A stretch of 64,000 nt of DNA, taken from assembly GCA_023974075.1 (NCBI GenBank), contig CM043790.1, forward strand, positions 5,561,781 through 5,625,780, given 5' to 3'. The stretch comes from Chaenocephalus aceratus (taxonomy: Eukaryota > Chordata > Actinopteri > Perciformes > Channichthyidae). A program made the position numbers and the translations under genes. Within the stretch, counting starts at the first letter, position 1. Every line of letters starts with the position of its first letter. Of this stretch, positions 27,231 through 37,264 are shown piece by piece. The notes under the pieces are model-generated. The model saw nothing but the letters and a program-made list of their open reading frames with translations. It had not been told where the DNA came from and did not search any database.

Positions 27231-28220
27231 TCCAATGCAACAGCAATGGTGTCCAGCTCTACACATCAACCAACCCATCAACACTGCAAATCTCTCATCA
27301 TGTGCCTTTAAATGCGCTTGTAAATAATATGATTATTATTTTTGCCATGTTGCCTAGGGTCCTGGAGGACTGAGCACCATGTGGCTAAGGACACTTCAAT
27401 CCGTCAGTAAATACATTATTCCTTTGTGGCCATGTCCAGACTCCAAACTGATCGATATGAACATTTAAAAACAGCTAGATAACATAAGCTCACTTTTCAG
27501 TCAGGACAGGTGAAATCAGAGCTGTTAGACACTGTCAAGACTGGTGATGGAGAAAGGATACACCAGCATTACAACCATACTTGTAAAAACTGCTGTCAAA
27601 TATGAAATTATTGTTATTTATTGACGAGAAATGAGGGTATACATAATCAAATTTAAAAAACTGTACCTTTTCATCTGCCATATGCAATCCCTCTCTTTCA
27701 TTCAAAGCACCAATCCTTGACAATTACCTGCCATATTTATGACCATTTCACAATAAGGAGGACCACAGGTGTTCATCCTAAAACTGTTAGGCATGGATAT
27801 TAAATAATGGATAATCCCAGAGGCTCAAAACTGTCCCTCTCCAACGTCTCCAAAACATTTTCAGGTGCTCTGGGCAGTGTCCATGAACCCCATGGTATGT
27901 GGGTCCAAAGGTTGACGTGAGTCACGGTTTGATGAAATTCGTGAGTCACATACTAACACTTTGGCTTATACACTGGGGCTAAGTGTCAGGTAAGGTCAGG
28001 ATGTGGGTGAAAACACAGTTTCAGGTGTCCCAAATGAGAAAATATAAAGCAAAACGTCACCAACTGTTCTGATTGGCTGATGCACTGCTCCACTAACTTA
28101 CAATAGACCTGTGTGTATGCTTTTTACTCAGGTGTCAGTGAAGACAAGCTGTTGTCAGTGGATCTGTATGTTGTGTGGTTCAGTAGATGGGGGTCAGCTG
28201 TAAAACTCTCACACACCGCG
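27231..28220. other. Unique intronic DNA, no gene recognised
   Basis: No coding frame or element terminus was recognised. Confidence 0.5.
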
Positions 28221-28341
<121 letters not shown>

Positions 28342-28734
28342 GAATGGAATTCCTTCAGTTAGCCAGGCCCCCATGACTCAGTGAGTGAGTCAGGACACAT
28401 ACATGGGGAAAGAAAAGCGTGATAACAAAACGTGGCCTCCAACACTGACAGTCATTCATTTCTTTATATTCATATGCATGCATAACAAGGACCCTGCATG
28501 TGTGAATCTAATTGGGTAAAGAGACAGTCAAGGTATATGATGTTGCGATATGGGTTCTAACTATGTTTGTTACATAAAGTGCATTACAGGAGCCACACTG
28601 CAGTTATGGGTTATGTGTTCCTTAATTACATACTACTGCTGCCAAAAATACTGACTAGAGTACCAACATAGATACATCCGCACTTCCTCCTGATTGTAAA
28701 ATCTACACAAAACTACAGTGACCAGATCTTTCTG

Positions 28735-28860
28735 GGTGAAAGCAGTGCTTCAGCACAGGCAGTATGAGAACCATAAAGAGCTGTTTGAACATTAAAGCAT
28801 GGAGACATGTCCCAGTAGAGGAGCTAAATACAAATATGTACTGTACCTGAAATGAGCAGA
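28735..28860. repeat. Interspersed repeat, shorter copy of the 838-1185 family
   Basis: AGCACAGGCAGTATGAGAA, GCATGGAGACATGTCCC and the following AAATACAAATATG align in order with 1090-1180. Only the end of the repeat is present. Confidence 0.55.
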
Positions 28861-29086
28861 ATACTGTCGAGCCCCTTTAGACCGGTATGTGTGTAATATC
28901 GGTGTGAGGCTATTCCTCAAAGCAAAGGTATCAAGCTATTAGTTTGTCTAGCTACTATAACGTTTTACATTTTGAAAGTCATCCGCGATATCAGAACAAT
29001 ATCTCTGCCTCAACAGAATTTTGTAGCATCGTCTGTGCATTGTGGGACGAAATGTCCCATCGACATCACTCAAGTGACTTTAGTTA

Positions 29087-29100
29087 TCAACAACAACACC

Positions 29101-29132
<32 letters not shown>

Positions 29133-29133
29133 C
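29087..29133. repeat. (AAC)n microsatellite beside the DIRS insertion
   Basis: About 15 AAC trinucleotides with one ACC interruption, ending 13 bases before the left end of the DIRS element. Poly-Gln and poly-Asn frames are artefacts. Confidence 0.95.
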
Positions 29134-29190
29134 CAACAGACAGGAACTGGGGTTACCTACTGTAACCCAGCTTCTATGAGTAATGGCGCA

Positions 29191-29334
29191 GCCCTCTAAG
29201 GCTATCGCTATTGGGTTATCCCTCTGCGCCCCCGCGCAGCACTGAAACACTTGTAGTCCGCGCCCACCCGCTAGGTGGGCCCCACCCTCGGGCCTCCTTC
29301 CGGTATAAATAGGAAGGCGGCCCGGCAATCTGCT
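29191..29334. repeat. DIRS left inverted terminal repeat
   Basis: It matches the reverse complement of 34304-34443 nearly base for base (GCCCTCTAAGGCTATCGCTA, GCAGCACTGAAACACTTGTA and CGGTATAAATAGGAAGGCGG). The outermost bases 29147-29190 are not shared with the other end, as in the DIRS terminal extensions. Confidence 0.92.
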
Positions 29335-29388
29335 CTCATACAATATAACTTTCTTCAGCTATTCGTAGAGCCAGTGGGGCCCAGCGCT

Positions 29389-29490
29389 TAGAGGGCTGCG
29401 CCATTACTCATAGAGGCTGGGTTACAGTAGGTAACCCCAGTTCTATTTCGTATATGGCTTCGCCCTCTAAGGCTATTGCTATTGGGTTAA
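29389..29490. repeat. DIRS internal complementary region
   Basis: Bases 29389-29440 are the reverse complement of the element's left extremity (29147-29198). Bases 29441-29490 are the reverse complement of its right extremity (34416-34465), joined directly at CCCCAG|TTCTA. This fused copy of both ends is the template DIRS uses to complete its termini and fixes the element's boundaries exactly. Confidence 0.93.
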
Positions 29491-29966
29491 GGGCGAAGCA
29501 TGATGTAGTCTGCGCCCCACTGGGTCCGCCCGGCACTAGAAGCACAGACACACCTGCTCAACACCACGTCCCTGCCTGTTGTGCCATGCGTAATGGCGCA
29601 TCACCCGTCACTGGAACATAGCAAACATACCTGTTTTCCTGACGGGGTGAAGGCTGGGAACAATACATACCGGCCGCTGTGAGAAAGTAGAGACGAAGGT
29701 CCCACCTTGCCCAGCGATCATAGAGGGGGAACAGCTGCTCTCTGCGTGTCAGACAGGTAGGAGAGCGCTCAGCTGGATCCCTGACGTCAGCTCACTCTGA
29801 CCAGGCACTCCGTACGAAGTGTGTCAGAGGAAAGGGAACATCCTTCTCATACGAGGGAAAAAGGGCCGAGAGGCAGGAGAGAGGCGCACCGCTGGATCCC
29901 TGACGTCAACTCACTCCGACAGGACACCCAGTACAGGTTGCGTCAGAGAGGAAAGGGAGACCTCCC

Positions 29967-30145
29967 TCAAATAACATTGAATAAATGAACAGGGGGAAGA
30001 CCAAGATGCAGCCGTGCAAATATATTCCACTGACATTCCTCCGTGCAACGCCGTGGAGGAGGAATTCCTCTGGTGGAGTGCGCATTAATGTTCTTCGGGG
30101 GCTCCACCGAGACATATGCCTGCCGACACAGCCTCACACTTTTAG
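29967..30145 (-). pseudogene. Tyrosine recombinase C-terminal remnant (DIRS)
   Basis: The minus-strand frame contains INAHSTRGIPPPRRC, matching the (I/V)KAHSTR-(S/G)(V/I) motif near the catalytic end of DIRS recombinases, followed by a weak match to the region after it (FARLHLGLPPVHLF). The catalytic Arg and Tyr contexts upstream have been replaced by the repeated module at 30144-30352, and the frame stops early. Confidence 0.6.
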
Positions 30146-30352
30146 GCAAAGGGCTGCGAGGGAGTTTCCACACGCTGCATTTCACTCCGTCTCTCATCAT
30201 GCGGCGCGTACACGCCCAGAGGATGAGAGGTGTGTGTATGCTGTCCACACGAGGCGTTATAACGGTGCTCGTGGATTTATTATGACCGTGTGTAGGAGGC
30301 ATATCTGGGACAGAGGAATGCGGCGAGCTCTGCAGATTATAAACCAATAGGT
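30144..30352. repeat. DIRS-internal 210-bp module, copy 1
   Basis: It contains CCACACGCTGC, TTTCACTCCG, CATCATG, GTTATAACGG and GAGCTCTGCAG in the order seen in the copies at 31350-31560, 31746-31965 and 32706-32925. This copy is the most diverged (GCATTTCACTCCGTCTCTC). Confidence 0.85.
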
Positions 30353-30409
30353 TAAAAACAGCGGCTTCTGCAGGCAAATGAACCACCTCTGGAGTGTCCC
30401 CCTGTTGGA

Positions 30410-31220
30410 AGAGACCCAAGGGGATCATCACGTGACCAGCTGACGCCAACGCCGAGCAGCTGCGTCACGGAGAGGGCTGTGTTGGGTTGTGACATTGCCG
30501 GAGGAGAGCTGTCAGTTCCTCCACTCGCTGCCGCGAGAGCCGCGCTCTGCTGGCTGAGTTTATCTTCTTCCAATTCATTATGAAACCCAGGCTGACAGAT
30601 GCGATACGAGATGTACCGTCTGGAAAGCCGACTTCCTCCCTGGAGTGAGCCAGCAAATAGCCGGTCGTCCAGAGGAAACCACACTCTCATCCCTCCTCTG
30701 TGTAGCGGCTCCAGCCTTCTCTACACAAAAATGGGAGGAGCCAGGAAATATCCGACGGCAGACGATTGTCTGGTCTGATATTCCCTGAAATGAGAAAACG
30801 CAGGAATTTCCTGTGTTTCGGGATGAGGGGTACGTGGAAGTATGCATCCTTCAGGTGGAAGTATGCATCCTTCAGGTGGAAGTATGCATCCTTCAGGTGG
30901 AAGTGAACCAGTCGTCCTGGTGAACACAGTCCAGCACCTGTTTGATCGTCAGCATGTGGAATACTGACAGATCGAGGATGTCTCATTGCCCCAGTCTTTT
31001 TCGGGATTAGAAAATAACGGGAGTGAAAACCCCTGATGTTCCTCCCTTTGAGGAACCCTGGAGATATCCTGTTTCAACAGGAGTTCCAGCGGCTCGGATT
31101 GGAGCGCAAGACATAGCTTCTGGGAGGACAGGAGTGTTTCCTGTATCCCATTGAACTGGGGGGGGGGGAGAGGCGAACTGCAGGACGTATCCTCTGCTGA
31201 ACAGCCTGCTCATCCACCTG
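30410..31220 (-). pseudogene. DIRS reverse transcriptase / RNase H remnant
   Basis: From high to low coordinates the minus strand reads RGYVLQFASPPPPVQW (start of the DIRS RT domain), a decayed ETGYLQGSSKGGTSGVF-like stretch, LKDAYFHVPLIPKHRKFLRF (RT motif A region), then ARLSRQRVEELTALLRQ and MIPLGLFQQG (connection/RNase H region). The Asp expected before LKDAYF is His here. The YxDD box was not found. A 21-bp repeat at 30838-30901 duplicates the LKDAYFH segment. Several frame changes show the gene is dead. Confidence 0.82.
30838..30901 (-). repeat. 21-bp in-frame repeat in the DIRS RT motif
   Basis: GTGGAAGTATGCATCCTTCA plus G occurs three times head to tail. Each copy encodes LKDAYFH on the minus strand, so the RT motif is triplicated without frame loss. 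Confidence 0.92.
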
Positions 31221-31349
31221 TCTATCAGACCCGCGCGCGCTGCCACTCTGAGAAAAACTTGAGAGTGGGCGCACGTGCTCGAGATGTGTTTTTGGTCGTC
31301 ATGGTGACGAGCCACGCCAGAGCCCCTGCCGCCGCTGCCCGTGAGGCAA

Positions 31350-31560
31350 CCCAAGGCGGGGGCCTCCACACGCTGCGTCTCACTCCGACTCTCATCATGA
31401 GGCGCGTACACGCTCAGGGGATGGATGGAGGTGTGTGCAGTGCTGCCCACGTGAAGCGTTATAACGGCGTCCATGTGTTTATTAAGGCCGTGTGTACGAG
31501 GCGTATCTCGGACAGAGGAATGCTGCGAGCTCTGTAGGTTATTAACAGGGGTTAACACCG
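31350..31560. repeat. DIRS-internal 210-bp module, copy 2
   Basis: CCACACGCTGCGTCTCACTC, GCGTACACGCTCAGGGGATG and CGGACAGAGGAATGC are shared with copies 3 and 4 at high identity. It lies directly upstream of the RT remnant. Confidence 0.88.
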
Positions 31561-31745
31561 GCAGGCGTCTGCAGCGAGCCCTGCTGTCTACTTAATCAAC
31601 AGATTAGTGGCAGCCGGCTTAATTAGCGAGCTCTGCAGTTTATTAACCGATAGGTTCAAACTAGCAGAATTCTGCAGCAGCGAGCCCTGACGCCGTGGCG
31701 CTGCGGGCGCTGCCGCTGGGTCACTCAGCCTCCCGTGAGGCGAAA

Positions 31746-32065
31746 GGGCTGCGAAGAAGCCTCCACACGCTGCGTTTCACTCCGGCTGTCATCATGAGGC
31801 GTGTACACGCTCAGGGGATGAGTGGCGGTGTGCGCAGTGCTGTCCACATGAGGCGTTTATAACGGCGCTCATGGGTTATTATGACCGTGTGTAGGAGGTA
31901 TCTCTCGGACAGAGGAATGCCGCGAGCTCTGCAGGTTATTAACCGATAGGTTAAAACCGGCAGGCTTCTGCGGGGAGCCCTGCTGTCTACTTAATCAACA
32001 GATTAGTGGCAGTCGGCTTAATTAGCGCGCTCTGAAATGTAACCGACAGGTTAAAAACAGGCTTT
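31746..32065. repeat. DIRS-internal module, copy 3, with shared tail
   Basis: The 210-bp module is followed by a tail (CTGCTGTCTACTTAATCAAC, AGATTAGTGGCAG) that also follows copies 2 and 4. Module plus tail therefore form one repeating unit of roughly 300 bp. Confidence 0.88.
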
Positions 32066-32078
32066 AGCAATGAGCCCT

Positions 32079-32384
32079 TGTGACGGGGTTCTAATTGTCC
32101 GTCCGAAAACACTGGCCTAGTCGGTTGGGTAAGCTCCAAAACTTTATTTAGATCAGCAAAACATAAAATAACGAACCAGCACAACTTAAACAGAATAAAT
32201 AAATGTCCAAATCAAACGTCCATCACTCCCGGAGAGTAAACGTGTTCAGCTGTTGCCTTCTCTGCAACGATCTCTCGAACCCTCCCAGCTGTTGCCTTCT
32301 CTGCAACATTCCCCGAGTCCCCCTTCCAGGGCCAACCCCGTCCCTTATTAACCCGTAGCCCCTCCCACCAGGCTTACCGTCACA
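32079..32384 (-). mobile_element. Possible solo LTR inserted in the DIRS element
   Basis: The 306-bp segment begins and ends with the inverted 8-mer TGTGACGG / CCGTCACA. On the minus strand it contains AATAAAG near the far end, and an internal 25-bp duplication (CAGCTGTTGCCTTCTCTGCA) is visible. These are LTR-like traits. No matching 4-6 bp target duplication is visible, and the boundaries rest on the 8-mer alone. Confidence 0.42.
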
Positions 32385-32705
32385 GGTGACAACAATTACA
32401 CTCCAAACCACATTTCAATATAACAATCCGACCCAAACATAAACAGGTTAACCACCTCTTAACATAATCATTTAACAAATTAACAAACACACAATAAATA
32501 ATACATTGCATGGTTTCTTTTTAGGAAGAGAGCAGGAAATGTTTGGTGTGTGACTGTGTGTGCGTGTGTGTGTCGGCTGTCAGTGGCGGAGTCAGTCACT
32601 CATGTGATCCGCTCCGTCACAGCCCTGCTGGCTATTAACCGACAGGTTATAGGCAGCTGGTTCACCCAGGGCGTGAGGCAACCCCAGGTGGGCTGGGACC
32701 GAACG

Positions 32706-33029
32706 GGCTGCGCGGGGCCTCCACACGCTGCGTCTCACTCCGACTCTCATCATGAGGCGTGTACACGCTCAGGGGATGGATGGAGGTGTGTGCAGTGCTG
32801 CCCCCATGAGGCGTTATAACGGCGCTCATGGGTTTATTATGACCGTGTGTACGAGGCGTATCTCGGACAGAGAAATCCCGCAAGCTCTGCAGGTTATTAA
32901 CCGAAGTTAAAACCGGCAGGCTTCTGCAGCGAGCCCTGCTGTCTGCTTAATCAACAGATTAGTGGCAGCCGCGAAAGGGCTGCGAGGAGGCCTCCACACG
33001 CTGCGTTTCACTCCGGCTGTCATCATGAG
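32706..33029. repeat. DIRS-internal module, copy 4, and partial copy 5
   Basis: A full module at 32706-32925 is followed by its tail and then by the first about 50 bases of another copy (CCACACGCTGCGTTTCACTC, GGCTGTCATCATGAGGC). Copy 5 is cut off where gag-derived sequence begins at about 33030. Confidence 0.88.
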
Positions 33030-34259
33030 GCACTCCCTTCTTACCCCCCCTCTCTGGTGGGGGGCCGGAGGCGCGGGACGGTGCCCTGGAGGCGCAGGAC
33101 GGTGCCCCCGCTGCCGCTGACGGACGAGTCTGACGCCTCGGCTGTTGCTGCTGTGCGTGTCTGTCCGTCTGCCGCTGTGGCTGGGTTGGCTGCTGCTGCT
33201 GCCGCTGGAGCCGTTGCGGCTTCACTGCTGGCTGGAGCCAGCGGACGTGCTAGCGGATGTCCTCCGCTTGCTCCGATGCCGCCTTCATGGACTCGACCAT
33301 GGCCAGGAACTGGGGTCCGAACAGCCGTCCGAGCTGATCGGAGCGTCCAGCAGAACCTTCCTGGCTGGCTCTGTAACCGCTGCCTGCTGCAACCAGAGGT
33401 GGCGCGGATCTGAGTCATCCAGGCCGTGATCCTTGCCTGGGAGACTGCCACGGCTGCGCACAGCGTGAGTGCCGTGCTGGCCGCCTTAGCGATCTCCTCT
33501 GCCTACTCTGGAGCTACGGTGGTGGACCGTTCGACCAGCGTCACCACCGAGTTGGTCAGCAACGCGATGTTGTTCGCTGCTGCAGACGCCAAACGCACAC
33601 TGGTGCGCCCGGTCAGCCTGGCGGGCGACATACTGGTCTTTGGGGGTGGCCAACATAGGGCGCCGTCCGGCGACCAAGTTGGCCTGCCTAACCCCGAAGA
33701 AGCTATTAAGCTCGGTTCCAGAGTGGGGGTGGTTGGAAAACCCTCCTCTGTGAACCCCTCCACCTTAGTGAAGGGGACAAAGGTGGCCACCGGAGCCCTC
33801 AGGGTCCTCGGGTTCGCCGCTGCCCTTCCTGGTAACGCCTAATGGCGGGGAAGCGCGGCCAGATCGGGTCACTCCTGCCCGTCTGAACCCGGGAAAATAC
33901 TCCGGCCATGTCGTCCCCGTCCGGGGAAGAGGGGGAAGGGGAGAGCCGCATGGCGAGCCATGGAGGGAGACGGGGTAGGAGTCGTCCGACTCCTGCCCCC
34001 CACTCGCCTCCAGAAACAGGTTGTTGTCCCTGTTCTGGATGGGCCAGTCGTCCTCCTCGCCCGCAGCAGCTAGAGCGTCCGCCCTTTGCTTCCTGTCGGA
34101 TGATGGGAGACGCACACAGTGAGGACATGCGATCTGCTGGCTGAGAGCCGCGTCCGCGTGCTCTGGCCCCAGGCAGGATGCGCATATCGGGTGCAAATCA
34201 TAGCTCATGATATATCCTGTATTGCACGAAGGACACATGCGGATACGATCATTGCTCAT
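33030..34259 (-). pseudogene. DIRS gag-like gene, frameshifted
   Basis: The start ATG at 34259-34257 gives MSNDRIRMCPSC. A cysteine/histidine cluster follows (CPSC, HPICASCLGPEHADAA, CPHC), as at the N-terminus of fish DIRS gag proteins. The first frame stops at 33765. Downstream frames continue gag-like sequence: NNIALLTNSVVTLVERST and AVSQARITAWM, then a frame change and RLFGPQFLAMVESM, ending in a Gln/Ala/Thr-rich region coded by GCTGCTGCTG runs. At least two frameshifts are needed to follow it. The TATA-like TATAAATA (minus strand, 34336-34329) in the terminal repeat lies about 70 bases before the start codon. Confidence 0.78.
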
Positions 34260-34303
34260 GATTCTTTCGTGCTTCAGTACTGCTGGTTGCTGAAGAAAAG
34301 AGG

Positions 34304-34443
34304 GAGCAGATTGCCGGGCCGCCTTCCTATTTATACCGGAAGGAGGCCCGAGGGTGGGGCCCACCTAGCGGGTGGGGCCTACAAGTGTTTCAGTGCTGCG
34401 CGGGGGCGCAGAGGGATAACCCAATAGCGATAGCCTTAGAGGG
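34304..34443. repeat. DIRS right inverted terminal repeat with TATA-like box
   Basis: The reverse complement matches 29191-29334. It lies directly upstream of gag on the minus strand and holds TATAAATA at 34336-34329, the probable promoter. The outer 22 bases to 34465 are end-specific and appear again in the ICR. Confidence 0.9.
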
Positions 34444-34465
34444 CGAAGCCATATACGAAATAGAA

Positions 34466-35088
34466 GCAGTGTTTACCTTACAACAAGATTACAATATTCC
34501 ATATCATACACCATATGATTCCATCAACAGCAGAGACCACCTCAGACAGTCAGTCCCATCACCAAAACAATGTTTATGTATAACAAGTATGTAGAATACT
34601 GTTTGTGGCTGTAGCACCACCGTTTATATTATAGAATGATATGTTGACATTTCTACAAATCCTTATTTGATAGTTATGGTAGAAGTTATTTGACGTACAA
34701 ACTGTCTATGTGAGAGTACTGTAGCTGTTAAGGTCCTGAAATGTTCAAATGTTCTCAACGCCATGTAACACGTTTTCTTTACCAAAAAATAAAATCAGTC
34801 ATATTTTGTATCGCTCTTTTTCATTTCAGAGTTGATTTCAGAGGCTTCAAATCAAAATATACTAATTACCAGCTTTATTGGGTTACATTTAAGCCAATTA
34901 TTTCCCTCCTAAATTCAAAGATAACATTACGTCTGAATGAAGAGTGAGAATAACCGACAGAACATGGCAGCGCTGTGCCGTCAATGGGAACGCTCTGAAC
35001 AACACACCGAGTCTTATTTTATATTAATTACACACTCATTACTGGCATGTAATTACTCGTTTCACACACAGTGCTCTGCTCCACACTA

Positions 35089-35091
<3 letters not shown>
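34466..35091. other. Unique intronic DNA, no gene recognised
   Basis: AT-rich, no coding frame or element terminus recognised. Confidence 0.5.
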
Positions 35092-35140
<49 letters not shown>

Positions 35141-35217
35141 CACACACACACACACACACACACAACACACACCACACACACACACACACAACACACACAC
35201 ACACACACACACACACA
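35092..35217. repeat. (CA)n microsatellite, interrupted
   Basis: CA tract with several AACAC and CCACAC interruptions. Confidence 0.96.
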
Positions 35218-35512
35218 GTGAGCCAACACTGACGCAGGAGCTTTTAAACAATAGCAGGGAAGGACTTTTTTTCCCCGATCTTTACTCTAAGGACTTTTAA
35301 CTCCCTCCTCACTACACCGTTATTCTCTTCCTGCATTCCTCCAGTCTCATTCTGCTTCACTAAATCAATGTCATATTCAATACTCGCACATATCATCTCG
35401 TCCTGCTCTCTGCTCTTGTTTTACTGAAGCATGTTTCCCTCGGCCAGCCCCCGTCCTCGAGCCATAAAACCTTCATTCCTCCCCACTTTCCTCTGAGTCA
35501 GCAGAAAGACAG

Positions 35513-35555
35513 ACTCTCCTCTCGCTCTCTCTCCTCTCTTCTCTCCTCTCCTCCG

Positions 35556-35588
<33 letters not shown>

Positions 35589-35589
35589 G

Positions 35590-35666
<77 letters not shown>

Positions 35667-35719
35667 TCTCTCCCTCCTCTCCCCTCTCCTCTCTCTCCTC
35701 TCTCTCTCTCTCCGCTCTC

Positions 35720-35769
<50 letters not shown>
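35513..35769. repeat. (CT)n polypyrimidine tract, about 257 bp
   Basis: Almost every base on the plus strand is C or T apart from about 10 scattered Gs. The tract lies about 0.8 kb inside intron 1 from bcar1 exon 1. Long mirror-like polypurine/polypyrimidine tracts can adopt triplex structure. The Arg-Glu frames across it are artefacts. Confidence 0.97.
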
Positions 35770-35771
<2 letters not shown>

Positions 35772-36536
35772 CTTTCTTTCTTTCTTCTTTCTGCCATCAA
35801 CCAGACGACGTCCCCCCGCTTTGTTTTCTTTCGTTTGTCCGATTCTGATAGAAAGAAAGTTTAAAGAAAACAAGTGTGTTGTGTCTTTAAGATTCAGAAA
35901 GGAAAGCTCTTAAGGGGATTAAGGGAATTGAGTCGCCAAACCTTTCCTAAATGCTGCTTCTACGGCATGCAACCTAGATGTGTCCCAGACACTCAGAACT
36001 GGTTTTGAACGTTTTATTGCTTGTATCTAATGACATAGGAATTTAGATATCTTCAAATGCCTGGCATAAAAGTGTTTAACTTACGTACAAACTATTTCCA
36101 CAATAAACAAGATGATAAGAGATAAGCACTAGAAACAGGATGATTGTTTGTCACTTTATCTTTGTCTGCACATTCCTTTACAGGACAGCCAAAGTCAGAG
36201 GTGCGTCCTGACTTCAGACCCCATTACCACAAAAAAAAACACACACAGACACACACACGTACTCCCGGCTGAGAGACAACAAAAGGTAGGAATCCGCAGA
36301 AAAAATGTTAACTTGTTTCCCTCTCCTCCCCCTTCTTCACATTTTCCTTTTCTTCATACTCCGACCCCCCCCCCCCCCCCCCTCCTACCTCAGTCCCTGC
36401 ACAGCTGGGACATAGCTGGTCCTGCTAAAACACTCACACACACACATACTGAGCCACAGGGGGATGAAGGACCAGACAAACACCAACAAAAGGCACAGGA
36501 CTGTCTCTCTCCCAGGGACTCAGCTTCCGTCTCACA
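35770..36536. other. Intron 1 start, unique DNA with small low-complexity tracts
   Basis: It holds short CA tracts (36240-36260 and 36432-36445) and an 18-base C run at 36365-36382. No gene is recognised. Confidence 0.55.
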
Positions 36537-36543
36537 CACTCAC

Positions 36544-36555
36544 CAGATAGTTCAT
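36544..36555 (-). CDS. bcar1: bcar1 first coding exon (Met-Asn-Tyr-Leu)
   Basis: On the minus strand the sequence reads ACAAA-ATG-AAC-TAT-CTG directly followed by the donor GTGAGTG (36543 down to 36537). Canonical BCAR1 begins Met-Asn-His-Leu and then NVLAKALYDN, and the exon at 1-663 starts exactly at the Asn of that second part. The two pieces therefore join in phase 0 to give MNYL-NVLAKALYDN. The start has A at position -3 (AAA before ATG), a good vertebrate initiation context. The exon contributes only four codons, so it rests on three coincident facts: the peptide, the donor and the phase. The same strand and an otherwise missing exon 1 support it. The 5' untranslated part continues to higher coordinates and its boundary cannot be seen. 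Confidence 0.88.
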
Positions 36556-36900
36556 TTTGTCCCTGCTGCAGTGAGGCGGCGGCGCTAACGGGGCAGGGCT
36601 GTAGCTCAGCCCCTGTGAGACACTTTGCCAACTCGATCCTCAGCACAGAGTAGATCCCAACAGATCCCAAAAAGTCCTCCAGGTCTCCTGCTCCTCCCTC
36701 CTTTCCTTTCCCTGAGTCCTCCCTCCTGTGTGTGTCTCCTTCTGCCTTGTTCAGTCTTGTTTTCAGCAGTGGAGCAGACCCCGACACATTCTGCTGCTCC
36801 GTGATCTCACACAGCAAGAATGAGACTGCTGCTTGGCCCATTTACTTCCACCCCGCTCGCCCCCTTCTCTCTCCCTTGATCTCCCTCTCTCTCTTGCCTG
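36556..36900 (-). promoter_or_regulatory. bcar1: bcar1 5' untranslated region and probable promoter-proximal DNA
   Basis: Sequence directly upstream of the bcar1 start codon on the minus strand. It is comparatively rich in G and C close to the ATG (GCGCCGCCGCCTCAC about 30 bases upstream) and repeat-free for about 300 bases, unlike its surroundings. I see no clear TATA box. The transcription start and any upstream non-coding exon cannot be placed by eye, so the boundary at 36900 is arbitrary. Confidence 0.4.
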
Positions 36901-37165
36901 AGGAAAAGAGGGAGGAGTGTGTAACCCAACACGTCACTTCCTGCAGGATCCTGACATTCCCTCGATCCAGTCTGGCCATTGGCCAGAGGAGCTCTTCTCA
37001 TGTTAATCAGCTCTGCCCTCCCACGGTCCCATCCCTTCTCCCCCTTCTCTCTCTCTCCCCCTGGCTGTGAGGGACGGACAGTGCTGCCCATGAGCAAACA
37101 GTAACAACTAACTGTCTCTACCCTCAAATTGCTGGTCCTCCGTAAAAACTGCCTTAAAGGGTCAC
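36901..37165. other. DNA upstream of bcar1, no gene recognised
   Basis: Unique sequence with CT-rich stretches. It may belong to the bcar1 promoter region but has no diagnostic motif. Confidence 0.4.
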
Positions 37166-37212
37166 TAACCCTAACCCTAACCCTAACCCTAACCCTAACC
37201 CTAACCCTAACC
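37166..37212. repeat. Interstitial telomere-like (CCCTAA)n
   Basis: About eight perfect CCCTAA hexamers, upstream of bcar1 exon 1. The purity contrasts with the degenerate tract at 2258-2362. Confidence 0.93.
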
Positions 37213-37264
37213 AACCATGGGCTGCTGCAGAACAACAACTGGTCACATCGTTTCCGATAGTCCC

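Larger units (their letters stand above)
29147..34465 (-). mobile_element. DIRS-like tyrosine-recombinase retrotransposon, decayed
   Basis: DIRS elements replicate by reverse transcription but integrate through a tyrosine recombinase, so they have inverted termini plus an internal complementary region (ICR) and no target duplication. All three marks are present here: inverted repeats at 29191-29334 and 34304-34443, an ICR at 29389-29490 and no flanking duplication. GAA at 29144-29146 and at 34463-34465 fits a 3-base recombination core. On the minus strand the order is gag (33765-34259), RT/RNase H (30410-31220) and recombinase C-terminus (29967-30145). The element is filled with repeated modules and an LTR-like insert, and all frames are broken. 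Confidence 0.9.

Noticed and set aside
28944..29199. Poly-Gln or poly-Asn protein
   Set aside because: The tract is an AAC microsatellite next to the DIRS element, with no splice context or homology.
33057..34427. Plus-strand frames across the gag region
   Set aside because: They are antisense shadows of the minus-strand DIRS gag; the cysteine motifs exist only on the minus strand.
35421..35873. Arg/Glu-rich protein of 150 residues
   Set aside because: It is a translation of the CT tract.
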